64,000 nt of DNA, from positions 3,365,001 to 3,429,000 of the forward strand of contig NC_066594.1 in the NCBI RefSeq assembly GCF_905475345.1, given 5' to 3'. The notes below the pieces were generated by a model, which was not told where the DNA came from, searched no databases, and worked only from the letters and a program-made list of their open reading frames with translations. The DNA is from Vespula vulgaris. Taxonomy: Eukaryota > Arthropoda > Insecta > Hymenoptera > Vespidae. A program made the translations under genes and the position numbers. Of the stretch, positions 52,498-63,251 are shown piece by piece; the first letter of the stretch is position 1; the number at the start of each line of letters is the position of its first letter.

Positions 52498-54163
52498 CTT
52501 ATACGTCTTATGTTTTCTTTTTTTCCAACTTAATATTTACATTGACAAGGAAAGACGATCTAGGAGTGATGTAACTACGTGAGCGACGAATGTTTATTTG
52601 TTTATGTTTTTCTTTTCTCTATGAGTTAACGCGTTTAACGAGGAACATATAATCTCAATTTTACAAACATAATATTTAAAATATTTTACTATTTAAAATA
52701 TTTTAACGAGACTATGATAATGAATGTTCCTTGTTTATAAAAAATTAAGGAAAATATTAGACGAACGATTGCATTAAACGCGTTAATAAAATATGTCAAT
52801 AAAAAATAAATACACCCACACGCGCACGCATACACTCACGCACACGCACATAAAAGAAGAAAGAAAAGAGAGCGAATGCAAACTTACTTTCTGACAGTCC
52901 TTGTTTAATCTCATCATTTTCCGACGTCTCCTGCCTCGAAACTTTCGTTTTCTGTATATCCCTGTACGTCCTACTGAGATGCTTCAAAATGTAATTGGTG
53001 CCATGCAGATTCTCGTCGATGGTTCTAGACGTACTAGCTTCGTCCCTTGTAAGATTCAATGGGCGATTACCGTATTCCTTTGATTGCGGAACGCTAAAAG
53101 CCGAGCAGTGCTTGCTTTTGAAAGGTAACTGCCTCTCATTGAGCTTACGATCCCATATATGTCCAGAGACACGAAGATCGATAAAAAAGTGTAAGGGATC
53201 TATGCCAGGATAGGATTGTGGCATAGGATATGGCGGATACCAGAGTGGACTGGGTAGAAATTCGGAATTTGAGACGTTACCGGGTAAACCAAACCCTTTA
53301 ACACCTTGAAAAACTTCGCATCCTCTTCCGGAAAGTCCTGGAAGAAAGTTCCTCGAAAAATCGAGCTTTTTCTGATCGGTGAGTAAAGGTAAATCTGGAA
53401 CGGTAACAGTATTTTTGGAACGTTCGTCGTAACCGTTTCTATCGCCATAATTACAATTTTTGCGATCGCCGTGCTGCTGTTGCTGCTGCTGTTGCTGCTG
53501 TTGTTGCTGCTGCTGTTGTTGTTGCTGTTGCTGTTGTTGTTCTTCCGGCTTAACTTTTTGTAATTCGGCAGCAGGGAAAATAGTTTCCGGTGAGTGAGAT
53601 TGCTCGAAGTGGCAGGGCCGTTCGTCGAAAAAGTTCTTACTCTGTTTCACAAATTCCGATTTGGTCTCGTCGACCGACTTCAAAATATCTCCACCGAAGC
53701 TTGCTTTTTGATCGAACACGTTTACCTTGTTATCGGTCTCATAAGTTTCGCTCTGTTTAGTTCTGTTCTCCAAGCGAGCGTCTAGTTGTTGCTGCGACAG
53801 CTGTTGCGCTTGTCCATGATAATATTTGTCCTGTTGAGATTGATGATGATTATGATGGTGATGATGATGATGATGATGATGCGTTCTTTCCTTCGTCGTA
53901 AGTTCGAGTGGCCTGTCACGAGCGTCTCGCCAAGATCTCTTACGACGTCTCGGCGTGCTAGTACCGTTCGCCGTCGAAGACGTGGCTTCGGCTTTGGCTT
54001 GAACGAACGACCTCAACATTTCACTGAAGAAGAAACTGTGAGGTGTGAGCGGTACGTTGTACAAGTACGGTGGCGTCGCTGCCAATAAACGAGAGACCAG
54101 ATCACCTCCCGACAACGAGGCTGGTGTCTTCAAAGTCGATGGATCACCCGTCGTTGTCGTCAT
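52286..54163 (-). CDS. Unrecognised 495-residue probable nuclear regulator with CtBP-like PLxLT motifs
   Basis: Two coding exons, 54163-52888 and 52497-52286, join in phase 1 (donor GTAAGT at 52887; stop TAA at 52286). Visible features in order: an N-terminal block PLTPHSFFFSEMLRSFVQAK (39-58), basic PRRRKRSWRD (71-80) that could be a nuclear signal, RPLELTT (84-90), ten His from 95, Gln-rich 106-126 and about 22 Gln from 209. Then follow a Pro/Tyr-rich stretch LWYPPYPMPQSYPG (307-320), HFFIDLRVSGHIWDRK (325-340), RPLNLT (367-372) and a C-terminal exon with IPTYDYLSRF and DLRAVIGLELVVDYVKEPK. The three non-repetitive blocks look like conserved motifs. The PLxLT pair resembles PxDLS-type CtBP-binding motifs, suggesting a co-repressor-recruiting nuclear protein; this is inference. 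No zinc finger, homeobox or other named domain is visible, and I do not recognise the family. Confidence is high that it codes, moderate for the second exon. Confidence 0.72.
53474..53539 (-). repeat. Poly-glutamine tract, mixed CAG/CAA, 22 codons
   Basis: The run alternates CAG and CAA irregularly, so it is preserved as glutamine at the protein level more than as a pure slippage repeat. It lies between residues 209 and 230 of the unrecognised protein. Together with the His run it suggests a disordered, transcription-factor-like region. Confidence 0.93.
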
Positions 54164-55318
54164 CTTCGATCTGTCCTTGATGAGAAATTTTCTCGTTGAA
54201 AATCTTTTATGAGAAAGAGAGAAAGAAAGAAAAAGAGAAATACGATGGAACGTAACAAAATTTTCCTTCTCTTTCCTTATTTTTTTCTTTCGCGAGAGAA
54301 GATCGAAGGGTTAAAAATGTTTCTTTCTTTAAAATCCAAGGAAAAGCACTTGTATTGTTGGATCTATCAAGAAGGAGGAAGGATGAGAAGCGTTCGCCGG
54401 TAAGCTGTAAATCGACGGAGTGGAAGCGAGCTACTATTGTCTCTTGAAATTAATCGAATAGCTGCCGCTGTTAAGACCGAGACCAAGGAGGAAGTAATAC
54501 CTATATGAAGTTAGGCAAAGCCTTACGACGCGGTCTCGCATCGAATCATCCATTAGGGATTACTAATTTCTGTCAAGCGCACGCTCTGTTTCGGTCGGAT
54601 GCCTTTTGAGAATGAATTCTCGGAAAACTTAGGAGGATTTCTCCTCGAAGAGAGACTCTCGATCTCTTAACGACGTTAAAACGATCCGGTCGTTCGAATG
54701 ATTCCATCGAACGAGTGCTGACGTTCGACCTCATTTTTTTCTTTTTTTCTTTTATATCCTGTTTTCTCCGTCCATATCAATGACACAAATAGAAAGAGAA
54801 GAGAAGCTAACGTTCGAACAAATGTCAAAATATAAGGTGGTGTTCACGTCGTTAACGAGGATAACTCGTGAGAGTGCAACGATACGAAAAGAAAAGTGTC
54901 ATTTTTCTTAGTGGTAGAAGGTTTAAGTCGATGAAAGATTCTTTAACGATGGAAAGAGCAAGGAGCAACGAATCGTGGAAGGGTAGAATAGAGGTCCGTA
55001 TCCGTGTCCGCGTACCGAGGAGGGATCGGGTATTGTTTCGGTCCATTGTTTCCTAAACAAACGACGTCCACGTTGTTTCGTCAGGAGATATTATGTTCAG
55101 CCAGACAGGCAGGACGAACGGGAAATGGACTGCTGTCAGTTTTACTCTTCGTGATAAATACGAGCCAGTCGCCGGTGTCCGGCGCACTGCGGCCATAATT
55201 CCGTCTATCTTTATCGTCGCGAAACATTCTAGCAAACAAAACGAGCCACCGTTCTTCTTTGTACTCCTACTTTACCTTCCTCGTCGTATCTATTCGCTCA
55301 GCTGATTCTCTTTTTTCT

Positions 55319-55365
55319 CCTTTATTTTTCCTTTTCCTTTTCCTTTTCCTTTTCTTTTCCTTTTC
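55319..55365. repeat. TTTTCC hexanucleotide repeat
   Basis: Tandem TTTTCC units with slight variation, a polypyrimidine block of about 47 bases. Confidence 0.85.
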
Positions 55366-57078
55366 ATTTTCTTTCTCTTTTTCTTTTACTGCCGTTGTTT
55401 TTTCTTGTCTTTTTACGCGGATACATTGTTGAAAGTCGAGACTGGAGGGAAAGATTTCAGAAAAGAGATAATAACGGTCTGCGAAAACGTGAAAACAGAT
55501 TTTTTATAAGATTCACGAATTCGTAGCATATGTAAATTATTTTCTAATCGATTCTAATGTATGTTCTTTTGATCTTTTGCCAATGAAATTTCGAATATTT
55601 GTCTGACATATTCGTAGACGTATTTTAAATAACAAGAAGAGAGTGAAGGAAGCTGAATTGGGACAGCAACTTTGACGTAATCAAGATTTTTGTTAAATTG
55701 TCAATAGAATATTCTCGACTATCAAACGAGATTTAAAAATCATGGTGAATATGTATGTGGTCGTATTTTCGAATCAGACGAATATCTTTATTCCATGGAT
55801 CAAAGTTAATTTCCGTAGCGAATTTTCGCGACGACATCTTACGTAAAAGCTTTCGCGAATGGCTGAGCTTCCTTTCGACGGATTCCTTGAAGAAGATCTT
55901 TATTGTTTCCTTTCCGTTATCCTCTCTCTCTCTCTCTCTCTCTTTCTCCCTCTCTTTCTCTCTCTTTCGAAGGATCTTAATAGCTCCTTTCATCTCTCAC
56001 AGGCGTCTCTTCTCCTTCGGTTTTTCGCAGCGACGAGAAGACGGCAAACTAAGACAAAAAGGAAGAAAAAGAGAAGGAAAAAGAGAAAAAAGGAGAACCC
56101 CGCCCGATGGAACTTTACGGTAGCGATGTTACATTATTATTCCGCTCGAGGCGAGACGCGCTTCGAAGAATCCTCGAAGACGTCGAAACTGCGCGCAGTT
56201 TCGGTTTCACGCAGTTTCCTAAAAGAGCTCGGAGGTAGAAACGATAGAGGATGGTGGGTTGAAATACCGCGAGAGAATGTAGGAAGGGGGTTTACGATTC
56301 ATAAGACAACTCGGTGGATTGAATTAAGCGAGAGCAGGGCGGCAGCTGCCAATCCAAGCCCGCCTCGGTCCACCCCCTAGCACCCCTCATCACCCCCATC
56401 CAACCATCACGAATCTGCATAATCCCGTTCACGTCGACGATTCTAATTGGCGGATTGTTTCAATCTCTGTACCCGCGAATATTTGCATTCCTACGTCTAC
56501 GCTTCCAAACTACCCAAACCCTTCTTCTCCAACCCATCTTTTTTCTTTTATCCTTGGCTATCCGATTTTCAAAGCCGGACTCCGTCGGTAAGCGTTGTCG
56601 CTATGATTATAATCCGTTTTGCTTTGTTTTTATATTCCTCTCTCGAAATTCCTTTTCTTTCTAGAACGAATAAAATGTATTAAAGGATGTTAAATGAGAA
56701 CACGACGATGGTTATCAGTGGTCAGTGTCGTTTCAGTACGGACGAATCCTTTACCCTTCTAGTAGGAGCCACGTGTGGATTCGACTTATTTCCGACGTGA
56801 AAGAAAATGATTTTGGAAAATCCGAAAGAAGATTTAATAATTCACTATCTTACATCCCTCTGGAGATCCTTTCTTCTTTCTTTTTATCTTACTCGTATCT
56901 TTTTTTAACTCGTTTATTTCACTTTTCTTTTTGTGGGAATATATGTATTCTTCGAGAAAGACCTTGTGTATTTTATACCGTCGGCATAAACATTTTTATT
57001 ACAGTCGTGTCTTTGGCAAAAATGTTCTCTCTTTACATAGCGAAGAGAAACGTCCCTTGTAACGCAGTTTACTTCTCT

Positions 57079-57120
57079 CTCTCACTCTCTCTCTCCCTTT
57101 CTCTTTCTCTTTCTCTCTCT
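57079..57120. repeat. CT dinucleotide tract
   Basis: CT alternation with a few T interruptions; the Ser-Leu run in the plus frame at 56,725-57,339 comes from it. Confidence 0.9.
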
Positions 57121-59060
57121 ATTTTTTTTGACTCTATTCTTCAGATAACTCGAACGTCTCTACTATGTTTCGGTTGGAAAGTATGCCGCTGTCAAAGCGC
57201 ACGAGTTTCGACAAAGGCTATCCGTACCTACGATGCGAAAGAAATAATTTCAGATGCAATGGAATCTTTTTTCTTTTCTATTCCGTTAATCTGCAGAGAC
57301 GTCGATGAAAGACGTCGTTGCGTCCTCGTTCCTCGCTAAAAAGAAGAAAAACAAGAAGAGGAAAAAGAAGAAGAAGACGAAGACGAAGAAGACGAGCCTC
57401 GATCGTCGGGAACTATGTATAAGGCTCAACAAGGCGTTACTTTAAAACAAAAAAAAGTAATACTGAATGACGACGAGTAATTAGAAACGAAGAATTCAAT
57501 GCGCTCGTCATTAACCTAATAACTGATGGGACTTTCGATCGATGAACGTCCATCAGATTTATTTTAATTCAAACTAATATTATACGATACTACGAATGAA
57601 GACATAGAATATTGGATAAATGAATGAATTGTAAAAAAAAGAATAAAGGAGCAAAAAATGAAATTATTTTTTCAATTAGAGCGAAGGAAAAAAAATCAAA
57701 TTTATTAATCTTCTTATCAGAAGAGAAAAATGAAATATACTCGTGACAAATGAACGTCGTCTTCCCTAATTAATATGTTAAGTAAACCAATAAGTAATTC
57801 ATTATGATCGATTATCCAACGAGATAATAATCGAATATTACGTATAATTTCCGTTAGCTCGCTTCTTAAGAACTGAAAGCGAATAGAATTCCTACGGCAA
57901 ATTAAAAACAAACAAACGAAACTAGCTGTGTAGCTCTACGATGGAATAGTAACCATGATCACGTATCGTATGGAAGTGGAAACGATTATATTCCGAATCT
58001 GGTGCTCAACGAACAGCGAAATACGCGTCCCTGTGTAGATATTTGATGTCGATATGAACGATATAGGTATGAGTTTTTGAAAAAAAAAAGAAAAAATCGG
58101 GGAAAATATGTGTCCGTCGAACAATGGATCGTATAATACTAGCTCTCATTGTTAACCCTTCGTCTCTGTCCATTTGACGATAAATTAAAGCCTCCTTTTT
58201 TTTCTTTTATCCTTTTTTTTTTCAAATCGTCCAGCGCGAAAATACGCGTCGAAAAAAAAACCGAGCAAACGCGAGGTGTCGAGGCGTTTTACGTCATCTC
58301 GTTGGACACGCAGCAGTCGTGTAGCTTTTTACCACGACCCTTTTCGTTCCCGTCATCGTAAATAATTTTTCCTTTTCTTTTTTGTGTTTTTTTCTTTTTT
58401 GTTTTACTTTTTTTATTCTCTTTTCGACGGAAACGATCCGTCCAGATTTTTTTATATAATCGCAAATACGTCATAGAACATGCAATGTTCGACCGACCAC
58501 GATTGCTGTGCAAAGTAGAAATAACAACGAACCACTTTTTTTTGTTGAAAAACAAGATAACCGATAGTGGTACGCGCGTCACGAGTAACAAGTTGACGAG
58601 TAGTACGTTTATAACTGGGGAACGAGCGAAAGGGTTAACCAGCCGAGTAGAGCATATCAAACGTAATCACGATCGCCCACATACGCACGCACACACAAAC
58701 ACACACATATACACACAGAAAACTGATTTCTAAGCGAACCGTTAAGCGTCCTTCCGTCGATCCGTAACAATTATCACGCACTAAAAAATCACAACGAATA
58801 GTGTAAAAATCTCTCGAATCTTATCATAGTGTTATTTCATTTAACGAAATCATCTCGAACGAGTTGCCCAAGGAGAGAGAAAAAAAAAAGGAAGAAAGAT
58901 ACGTCGATTTAAATTCGAAATCCTCGAAACTCAATTATTTTCTAAGAAAGATTAAAATAGAAAAATATATAAATATATATAAAAGAAAAAAAAATACATA
59001 CAAAAATAAAAAGAAGAGCAATTAAACGAGGAAAAAAATAAGGAAGAAAAATGTTTTACG

Positions 59061-59160
59061 CTCACCTGTTCGCTTTCTTCAAAATCCAGCCTTACGTGCA
59101 CGTTCCTTGATCTTCTTCCGTCGAAGATCGCAAAATCGGAGTAGCGATCTATGGATCTCT
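59061..59160 (-). other. Candidate 5' leader exon end with strong splice donor
   Basis: Reading the minus strand, a non-repetitive segment ends GAAAGCGAACAG and is followed by GTGAGCG at 59065-59061, a near-ideal donor. The segment has an in-frame TGA shortly before the donor and no usable ATG, so it would be untranslated. The next plausible acceptor on this strand in front of a coding start is at about 54,171, just ahead of the unrecognised gene's ATG. I therefore infer it is that gene's leader. Confidence 0.4.
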
Positions 59161-59195
59161 AGAGCGGGGAAACGATCAGAGAAAGAGAAAGAGAA

Positions 59196-59200
<5 letters not shown>

Positions 59201-59246
<46 letters not shown>
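59201..59246. repeat. GA dinucleotide microsatellite
   Basis: About 23 GA units inside the presumed promoter-proximal region of the minus-strand gene. Confidence 0.95.
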
Positions 59247-59248
<2 letters not shown>

Positions 59249-59306
59249 AGAAAAAAGTGGCAGAGAAAAAAAGAAAAAAGAGAAAGAGAAAATGAATATA
59301 TAGAAG

Positions 59307-59380
59307 AAACGAATAAGAACAAGAACTAGAACGAGAACTAGAACGAGAACGATAACGATAACGATAACTGGAACGAGAGA
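59307..59380. repeat. GAACNA / AACGAT hexanucleotide repeat
   Basis: Tandem six-base units (AAGAAC, TAGAAC, GAGAAC, then GATAAC four times) change gradually along the array. The Arg-Ser-rich minus frame over it (RYRYRSRSSSR) is a translation of the repeat. Confidence 0.85.
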
Positions 59381-59487
59381 GAGAAAGAGATAGAGAGATA
59401 TAGAAAGGCCGGTGGTGTACTGCCGCGTGCTGCTCGTGCCGGCAAATGAGATAATAATCGGAGGACTCAGTCACTCGTCGTCGGCCA

Positions 59488-59523
59488 CCGTGGCAGGCAA
59501 CCGTGGCAGGCGGCCGTGGCAGG
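59488..59523. repeat. Three copies of CCGTGGCAGG, 13 bp apart
   Basis: CCGTGGCAGG occurs at 59488, 59501 and 59514 with spacers of three bases. It is a short GC-rich tandem array in the presumed regulatory region. Confidence 0.85.
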
Positions 59524-59619
59524 GTGGTTGTTCGACGGCGACTCTGGCAGTGGGGGTTGTATTCCACCCCTGACGAGCGTCGGTGGTGGCGGGAGCGCGA
59601 ACGAGGCTGCCAGTACAAG

Positions 59620-59705
59620 AGTGTGTACGTATGTGTGCGTGTATGGGTGTGTTAGTGTGTGCGCGCGTGTGGTGTGTATATGCGCGCGCGTATGTGTGAG
59701 TGAGA
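59620..59705. repeat. GT/GC alternating purine-pyrimidine tract
   Basis: Runs such as GTGTGTGCGCGCGTGTG and ATGCGCGCGCGTATGTG alternate purines and pyrimidines for most of about 85 bases, a classical Z-DNA-prone composition. Confidence 0.8.
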
Positions 59706-59815
59706 AAGAGAGAGAAAGATAGAGAGAGAAAGACAGAGAAGGAGAGAGGGAGGAATCACGGGGGATGATCGGTAGTAGGAGGAGAGCCGGAGGCAGAGGG
59801 TGGTGGTTTTTGAGA

Positions 59816-59935
59816 TGATCCGGCCAATCTGCGCATCATTTCCCCATTGCATCCCCGCGCCGCGGCAAACCGGCGCGGAATCCGCACCACCGCAAGCACC
59901 GTGGAAGCCCTGTTGAATGCCACATTTCGAGGCGA
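59816..59935. promoter_or_regulatory. GC-rich non-repetitive core between simple repeats
   Basis: About 120 bases of GC-rich, CpG-rich, non-repetitive sequence (CATCCCCGCGCCGCGGCAAA, ACCGGCGCGGAATCC) flanked by GA/CT arrays. It contrasts sharply with its surroundings and lies upstream of the candidate leader exon on the minus strand. It could be the core promoter or an enhancer of that gene; there is no direct proof. Confidence 0.3.
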
Positions 59936-60146
59936 GGACAGAGAGAAAGACTGAACGGAGAGGAGCAACAAGAAACGAGAAATAGAGAGGGAGAGAAAGA
60001 GAGGGCGGTACTAAAAAGGGGAGTGAAAGGAGAGAGAGAGGGTTGTGCTGTACCCCTGCTGCTACTGCCTCCGTGGCTCTCCGAGGGAGCGAAAAAAGTG
60101 GAAAACAGATATAGCCAAAAGATTCTCCTTTCTCCTTCGTCATCGT

Positions 60147-60252
60147 ACTCCTCCTCTTCCTCCTCCTCCTCCTCCTCCTCCTCCTCCTCCTCCTCCTCCT
60201 CTTTCTCCTCCTCCTCCTCTTTCTCCTCCTCCTCCTCCTCCTCCTCCTCCTA
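60147..60252. repeat. CTC/TCC trinucleotide microsatellite
   Basis: Over 100 bases of CTC triplets with occasional TTC. It yields poly-Ser, poly-Pro and poly-Arg frames on the two strands (60,023-60,409 plus, 59,652-60,278 minus), none of which I accept as genes. Confidence 0.97.
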
Positions 60253-60409
60253 CTCTTCCATTCTTCAACCCCTTCCACAGATTCTCCCTGTTCGTATTCC
60301 GTTTCGTTTTACAGATGCGTCGACGGTGATGTGTTTACACTTTGAAAAGAGGAATCGCTTGCGAACTCGCTTCAAATATCGATTTTTAATGCTGGATGAA
60401 AGGAGCTAA

Positions 60410-61637
60410 AGATTTTTCGCCATGTAATGACTCGCGTTATCCTAACTGCTCTTCCTTTCCTTTTTTAATTCTCCAACTAGTTAATGTATCATCGTGATTG
60501 TTAAGGAATCGTAGGATTTAGGAAATATAATGGCTTTTTACAAGCATGCAAGATATTTTCCATCGGAATTTCGATAGATTAAAGTCTTTGAAAAAAATCA
60601 GGAATTTGAGAGAATATTTTTCAATGAGATATTAAACTGAACAATCTTGTGGAGTCGCTTAGAGAACCTATTCGTGGTATCTTATTTTTGTAGGATATTT
60701 AACTGGCAAGGTAAGGCAAACTTGATCGTCCAAGGGAGTAAAAAACATGGAGAGCAACAGGACGTCTACGAGATTTGTTAGCATACGTTTAAAAAGAGAG
60801 AATGTGTAATTTAGAGAAAATTTGTTGACGATATACGATATTAATTATTTACATATTCGGACTCTTACCCTATCTCTTACGCGTTCTTTGGTAAAAGCTT
60901 CAGGCACGTGGGAATCTCCTCCTCACTTACGCGTCGTCGTGGAACGTTGTTAATTGGTCGGCTACAAAGGGTAAACCGTGAAAACACTCGTATAGCTCGT
61001 CATCGTACCCTCGTACCGGAAGATCGTATTTCAATGAAAGAGGACATGCTTCTTAAAATTTCGAACCTTTTTGCTATAAGACATTATTACCATAATCTCG
61101 TCCTTTGATATCGTACAGAAGGTATCATAAAATATAAAGGGCTTAGAAACACGTGTTTCTGAATTGAATAGGAAATGCTATAGAGACATTTGCAAAGAGA
61201 CAAACATCGAACCATCGAGCAAATATACCCGAATATGCGGGTAATCTTTGTAATCGTCACCTACTCGTTAATTATTATTCGATTATCTTTTTATTCCAAA
61301 GGACGATTTTTCATATAACATTCTTCATTCCGCAAGAGCCGTGAACGTAGTTATGAATAATGTATAACGTTGGATATACAAAGCATATCGTGTTTATTTA
61401 CAATCGATATTCAGAACCATCGCCATGAAATACAATACTCGAACAATTTCATCTCTAGAACAGTCTAAAATAGTACTAATACGCGACGTTTCAAAACTCG
61501 GGTAATCGTTAGAGGATGATTGTTGCTCTTAAGCAACAATACGAGTTTCGATACTCTTGACCAATAGAAAATAACCCAATAACAATGGTTTTAGGATAAA
61601 ATTTAAACCACACAATACTGCTTCGTCGAGGAACGCA
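60410..61637. other. Non-repetitive stretch without a recognisable gene
   Basis: Mostly ordinary AT-rich sequence with short random frames. A perfect small hairpin, ATTGTTGCT-CTTA-AGCAACAAT, sits at 61519-61540. Nothing else was identified. Confidence 0.5.
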
Positions 61638-61788
61638 ATGAACCTAGAAGACTCGAGAAACGAAGGAAATTGTGTGACTGCGATGAGGATCGTGGTGGTG
61701 GCCGTGATAGTAGTAGTGATTGTGCAGAACTTCGGAGGGGTACTTCATCCCGCGGGCAAACACCCTAAATTTAAATCGACGATTTCAG
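61638..61788 (+). CDS. Possible secretory-signal exon (low confidence)
   Basis: From the ATG at 61638 an acidic 15-residue lead precedes MRIVVVAVIVVVIVQNFGG (ATG at 61683), a 12-15 residue hydrophobic stretch like a signal peptide, followed by VLHPAGKHPKFKS. The open frame then runs into CT and GA microsatellites, so a real exon would have to end near 61,788. The best donor there, TCAGG-GTACCG, is weak. No partner exon was found to the right before the window ends. It may be chance. Confidence 0.2.
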
Positions 61789-61857
61789 GGTACCGAGATT
61801 TCCATTTCTCTCTGTCTCTTTCTATCTTTATGTTTCTATCCGTTCATTCTACTCGTC

Positions 61858-61928
61858 CTCTCTCTCTCTCTCTCCCTCTCTCACGATTTCTAGCAAAAGA
61901 CGGTGAAAGAGAGAGGGAAAGGGAGAGA

Positions 61929-61964
<36 letters not shown>

Positions 61965-61996
61965 GAAAGAAAGAGAGAGAGAGAGAGAAAGGGGTA
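61858..61996. repeat. CT run facing a long GA run
   Basis: A CT run (about 61,858-61,883) is followed by about 85 bases of GA-rich repeat (61,907-61,990). Together they form an inverted simple repeat with possible GAGA-factor sites. Confidence 0.9.
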
Positions 61997-62120
61997 GAAA
62001 ACAATTTACCCGAAATTCGCCTCGTCGCGTTTGGCGACTGGATACACTTCTATTTGTCCCCACGGCAATCTGTCGACTTCGAACGCGCAAGCCCTTCTCC
62101 TCGCTTTCCTTGGCATCCTT

Positions 62121-62175
62121 TCTCCAGCGCCTCTCCAGCGGCTCTCCAACGCCTCTCCATCGACTCTCCAACCAC
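62121..62175. repeat. 11 bp tandem repeat, five units
   Basis: Five consecutive units of TCTCCANCGNC (TCTCCAGCGCC, TCTCCAGCGGC, TCTCCAACGCC, TCTCCATCGAC, TCTCCAACCAC), each exactly 11 bp. The period is not a multiple of three, so it is not a simple peptide repeat. Confidence 0.88.
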
Positions 62176-62579
62176 CCCTTCGCGGAGCCGACTCCAAACT
62201 CGAACCCCCACTGGCTCCCCACGAACGACGCTCTCCTCGTACCCCCTCTGTACGAAGCGCGAAACCGCGAAGCCTCACGGGAATTTTAAACACCGTTCAT
62301 TCCTCCCTACTCTTTTCTCTCCCACCCCGCTAGCTTCTCTAACTCGCTTCTTCCTGTCCTTCTCTTTTTCTCCGCGAGCCTTCGACGTCGACCGAAATAT
62401 TTTCCATCAACCGCGACGACATTGAGAAGGATGCGAACTCTCCCAAATCGGAATACGCTTTCCAACGATGTCGACGACGTTCTCGAGGAAAGAGCAGTTT
62501 CGAATTCGCCTTCCCCTCGTCTACCACGAACGAAGGGTCCTCTGTGATCGGGTACTTAAGTACTTGTAATCTTATAAAC

Positions 62580-62612
<33 letters not shown>

Positions 62613-63196
62613 GAGAAAACCATGCGGAATTAATTCGTCCGTTCGGAATCGAGAGAAGCTCGATTATGCAAAAGCGGTATTGATAATATCTATTTCGTGC
62701 GCAGGACTTCAATGAAGACCCATTCATCTACTTACTATGTTTCTTTGAGGACTTAACAGAGTATCTACCCTTTTTCCTAGAAAAAAATCTTAACGATATT
62801 TCAAACGTTAACGGAAGAGCTTTAAATCTAGGCAAACCCACGTGTCTTGGCGATCCAGTTTCCATCCCTCGACATCGCTGTCGAAATCCATAGTCTTTCG
62901 AACTAGGCAAAAGAGCAGAAAAAAAGAAAAGAAAAAACAGACGAGTTCTCCTAATCTACGAATAAATATACGAAACTTTTGTGAAATGTACGTGGCAAGA
63001 AAAAAATAAGATGTCTCCTCTCTTGTACTCGAGGCAACCAGTTAAACGTTTAAACAAAGCGGCCGGATCTCCGTCGTCGAAATTCATGAGGCAAAGGAAA
63101 AGAAAAAGCTTGCGGTGTACATTGATGCTCCGCTAGCTCGAGCGAAAAGAAGAAAACTGTTAGGGAAATAGAGAGAAAGAAGGAAAAAAAGAAAAT

Positions 63197-63201
<5 letters not shown>
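62176..63201. other. GC-richer stretch without a recognisable gene
   Basis: Contains a GA run at about 62,580-62,612 and several 60-120 codon frames on both strands with no recognisable motif. It is likely regulatory or leader DNA, or part of a gene lying mostly beyond the window. Confidence 0.4.

Positions 63202-63249
<48 letters not shown>
63202..63249. repeat. GA dinucleotide microsatellite
   Basis: About 24 uninterrupted GA units; the Ser-Leu run of the minus frame at 63,160-63,501 derives from it. Confidence 0.97.

Positions 63250-63251
<2 letters not shown>

Larger units (their letters stand above)
54164..59065. other. Probable 5' intron of the unrecognised gene
   Basis: On the minus strand an acceptor-like TCAAGGACAG lies just before ATCGAAG-ATG, and a strong donor sits at 59065-59061, so this stretch may be one intron of about 4.9 kb. 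It is more GC-rich than the left half of the window and carries TTTTCC repeats (55,319-55,365), CT runs (55,921-55,975 and 57,079-57,120) and a GAA/GAC purine run (57,345-57,397). Long plus-strand frames at 55,859-56,380 and 56,725-57,339 are built on CT runs and I do not accept them as genes. Confidence 0.4.

Noticed and set aside
55859..56380. 173-codon plus-strand frame
   Set aside because: Built on a CT tract and purine-rich sequence, without recognisable motifs or splice partners.
56725..57339. 204-codon plus-strand open frame
   Set aside because: It contains a long Ser-Leu run from a CT microsatellite, has no domain, and lies in the probable intron of the minus-strand gene; composition looks random outside the repeat.
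59079..59618. 179-codon minus-strand frame with Arg-Ser repeats resembling an SR protein
   Set aside because: The RS-like part is a hexanucleotide and GA repeat; no RRM is present and the frame covers the candidate leader-exon donor.
59652..60278. 208-codon minus-strand frame with poly-Arg, and poly-Ser and poly-Pro frames on plus
   Set aside because: All three are translations of the same CTC/GAG triplet array; no conserved sequence outside it.
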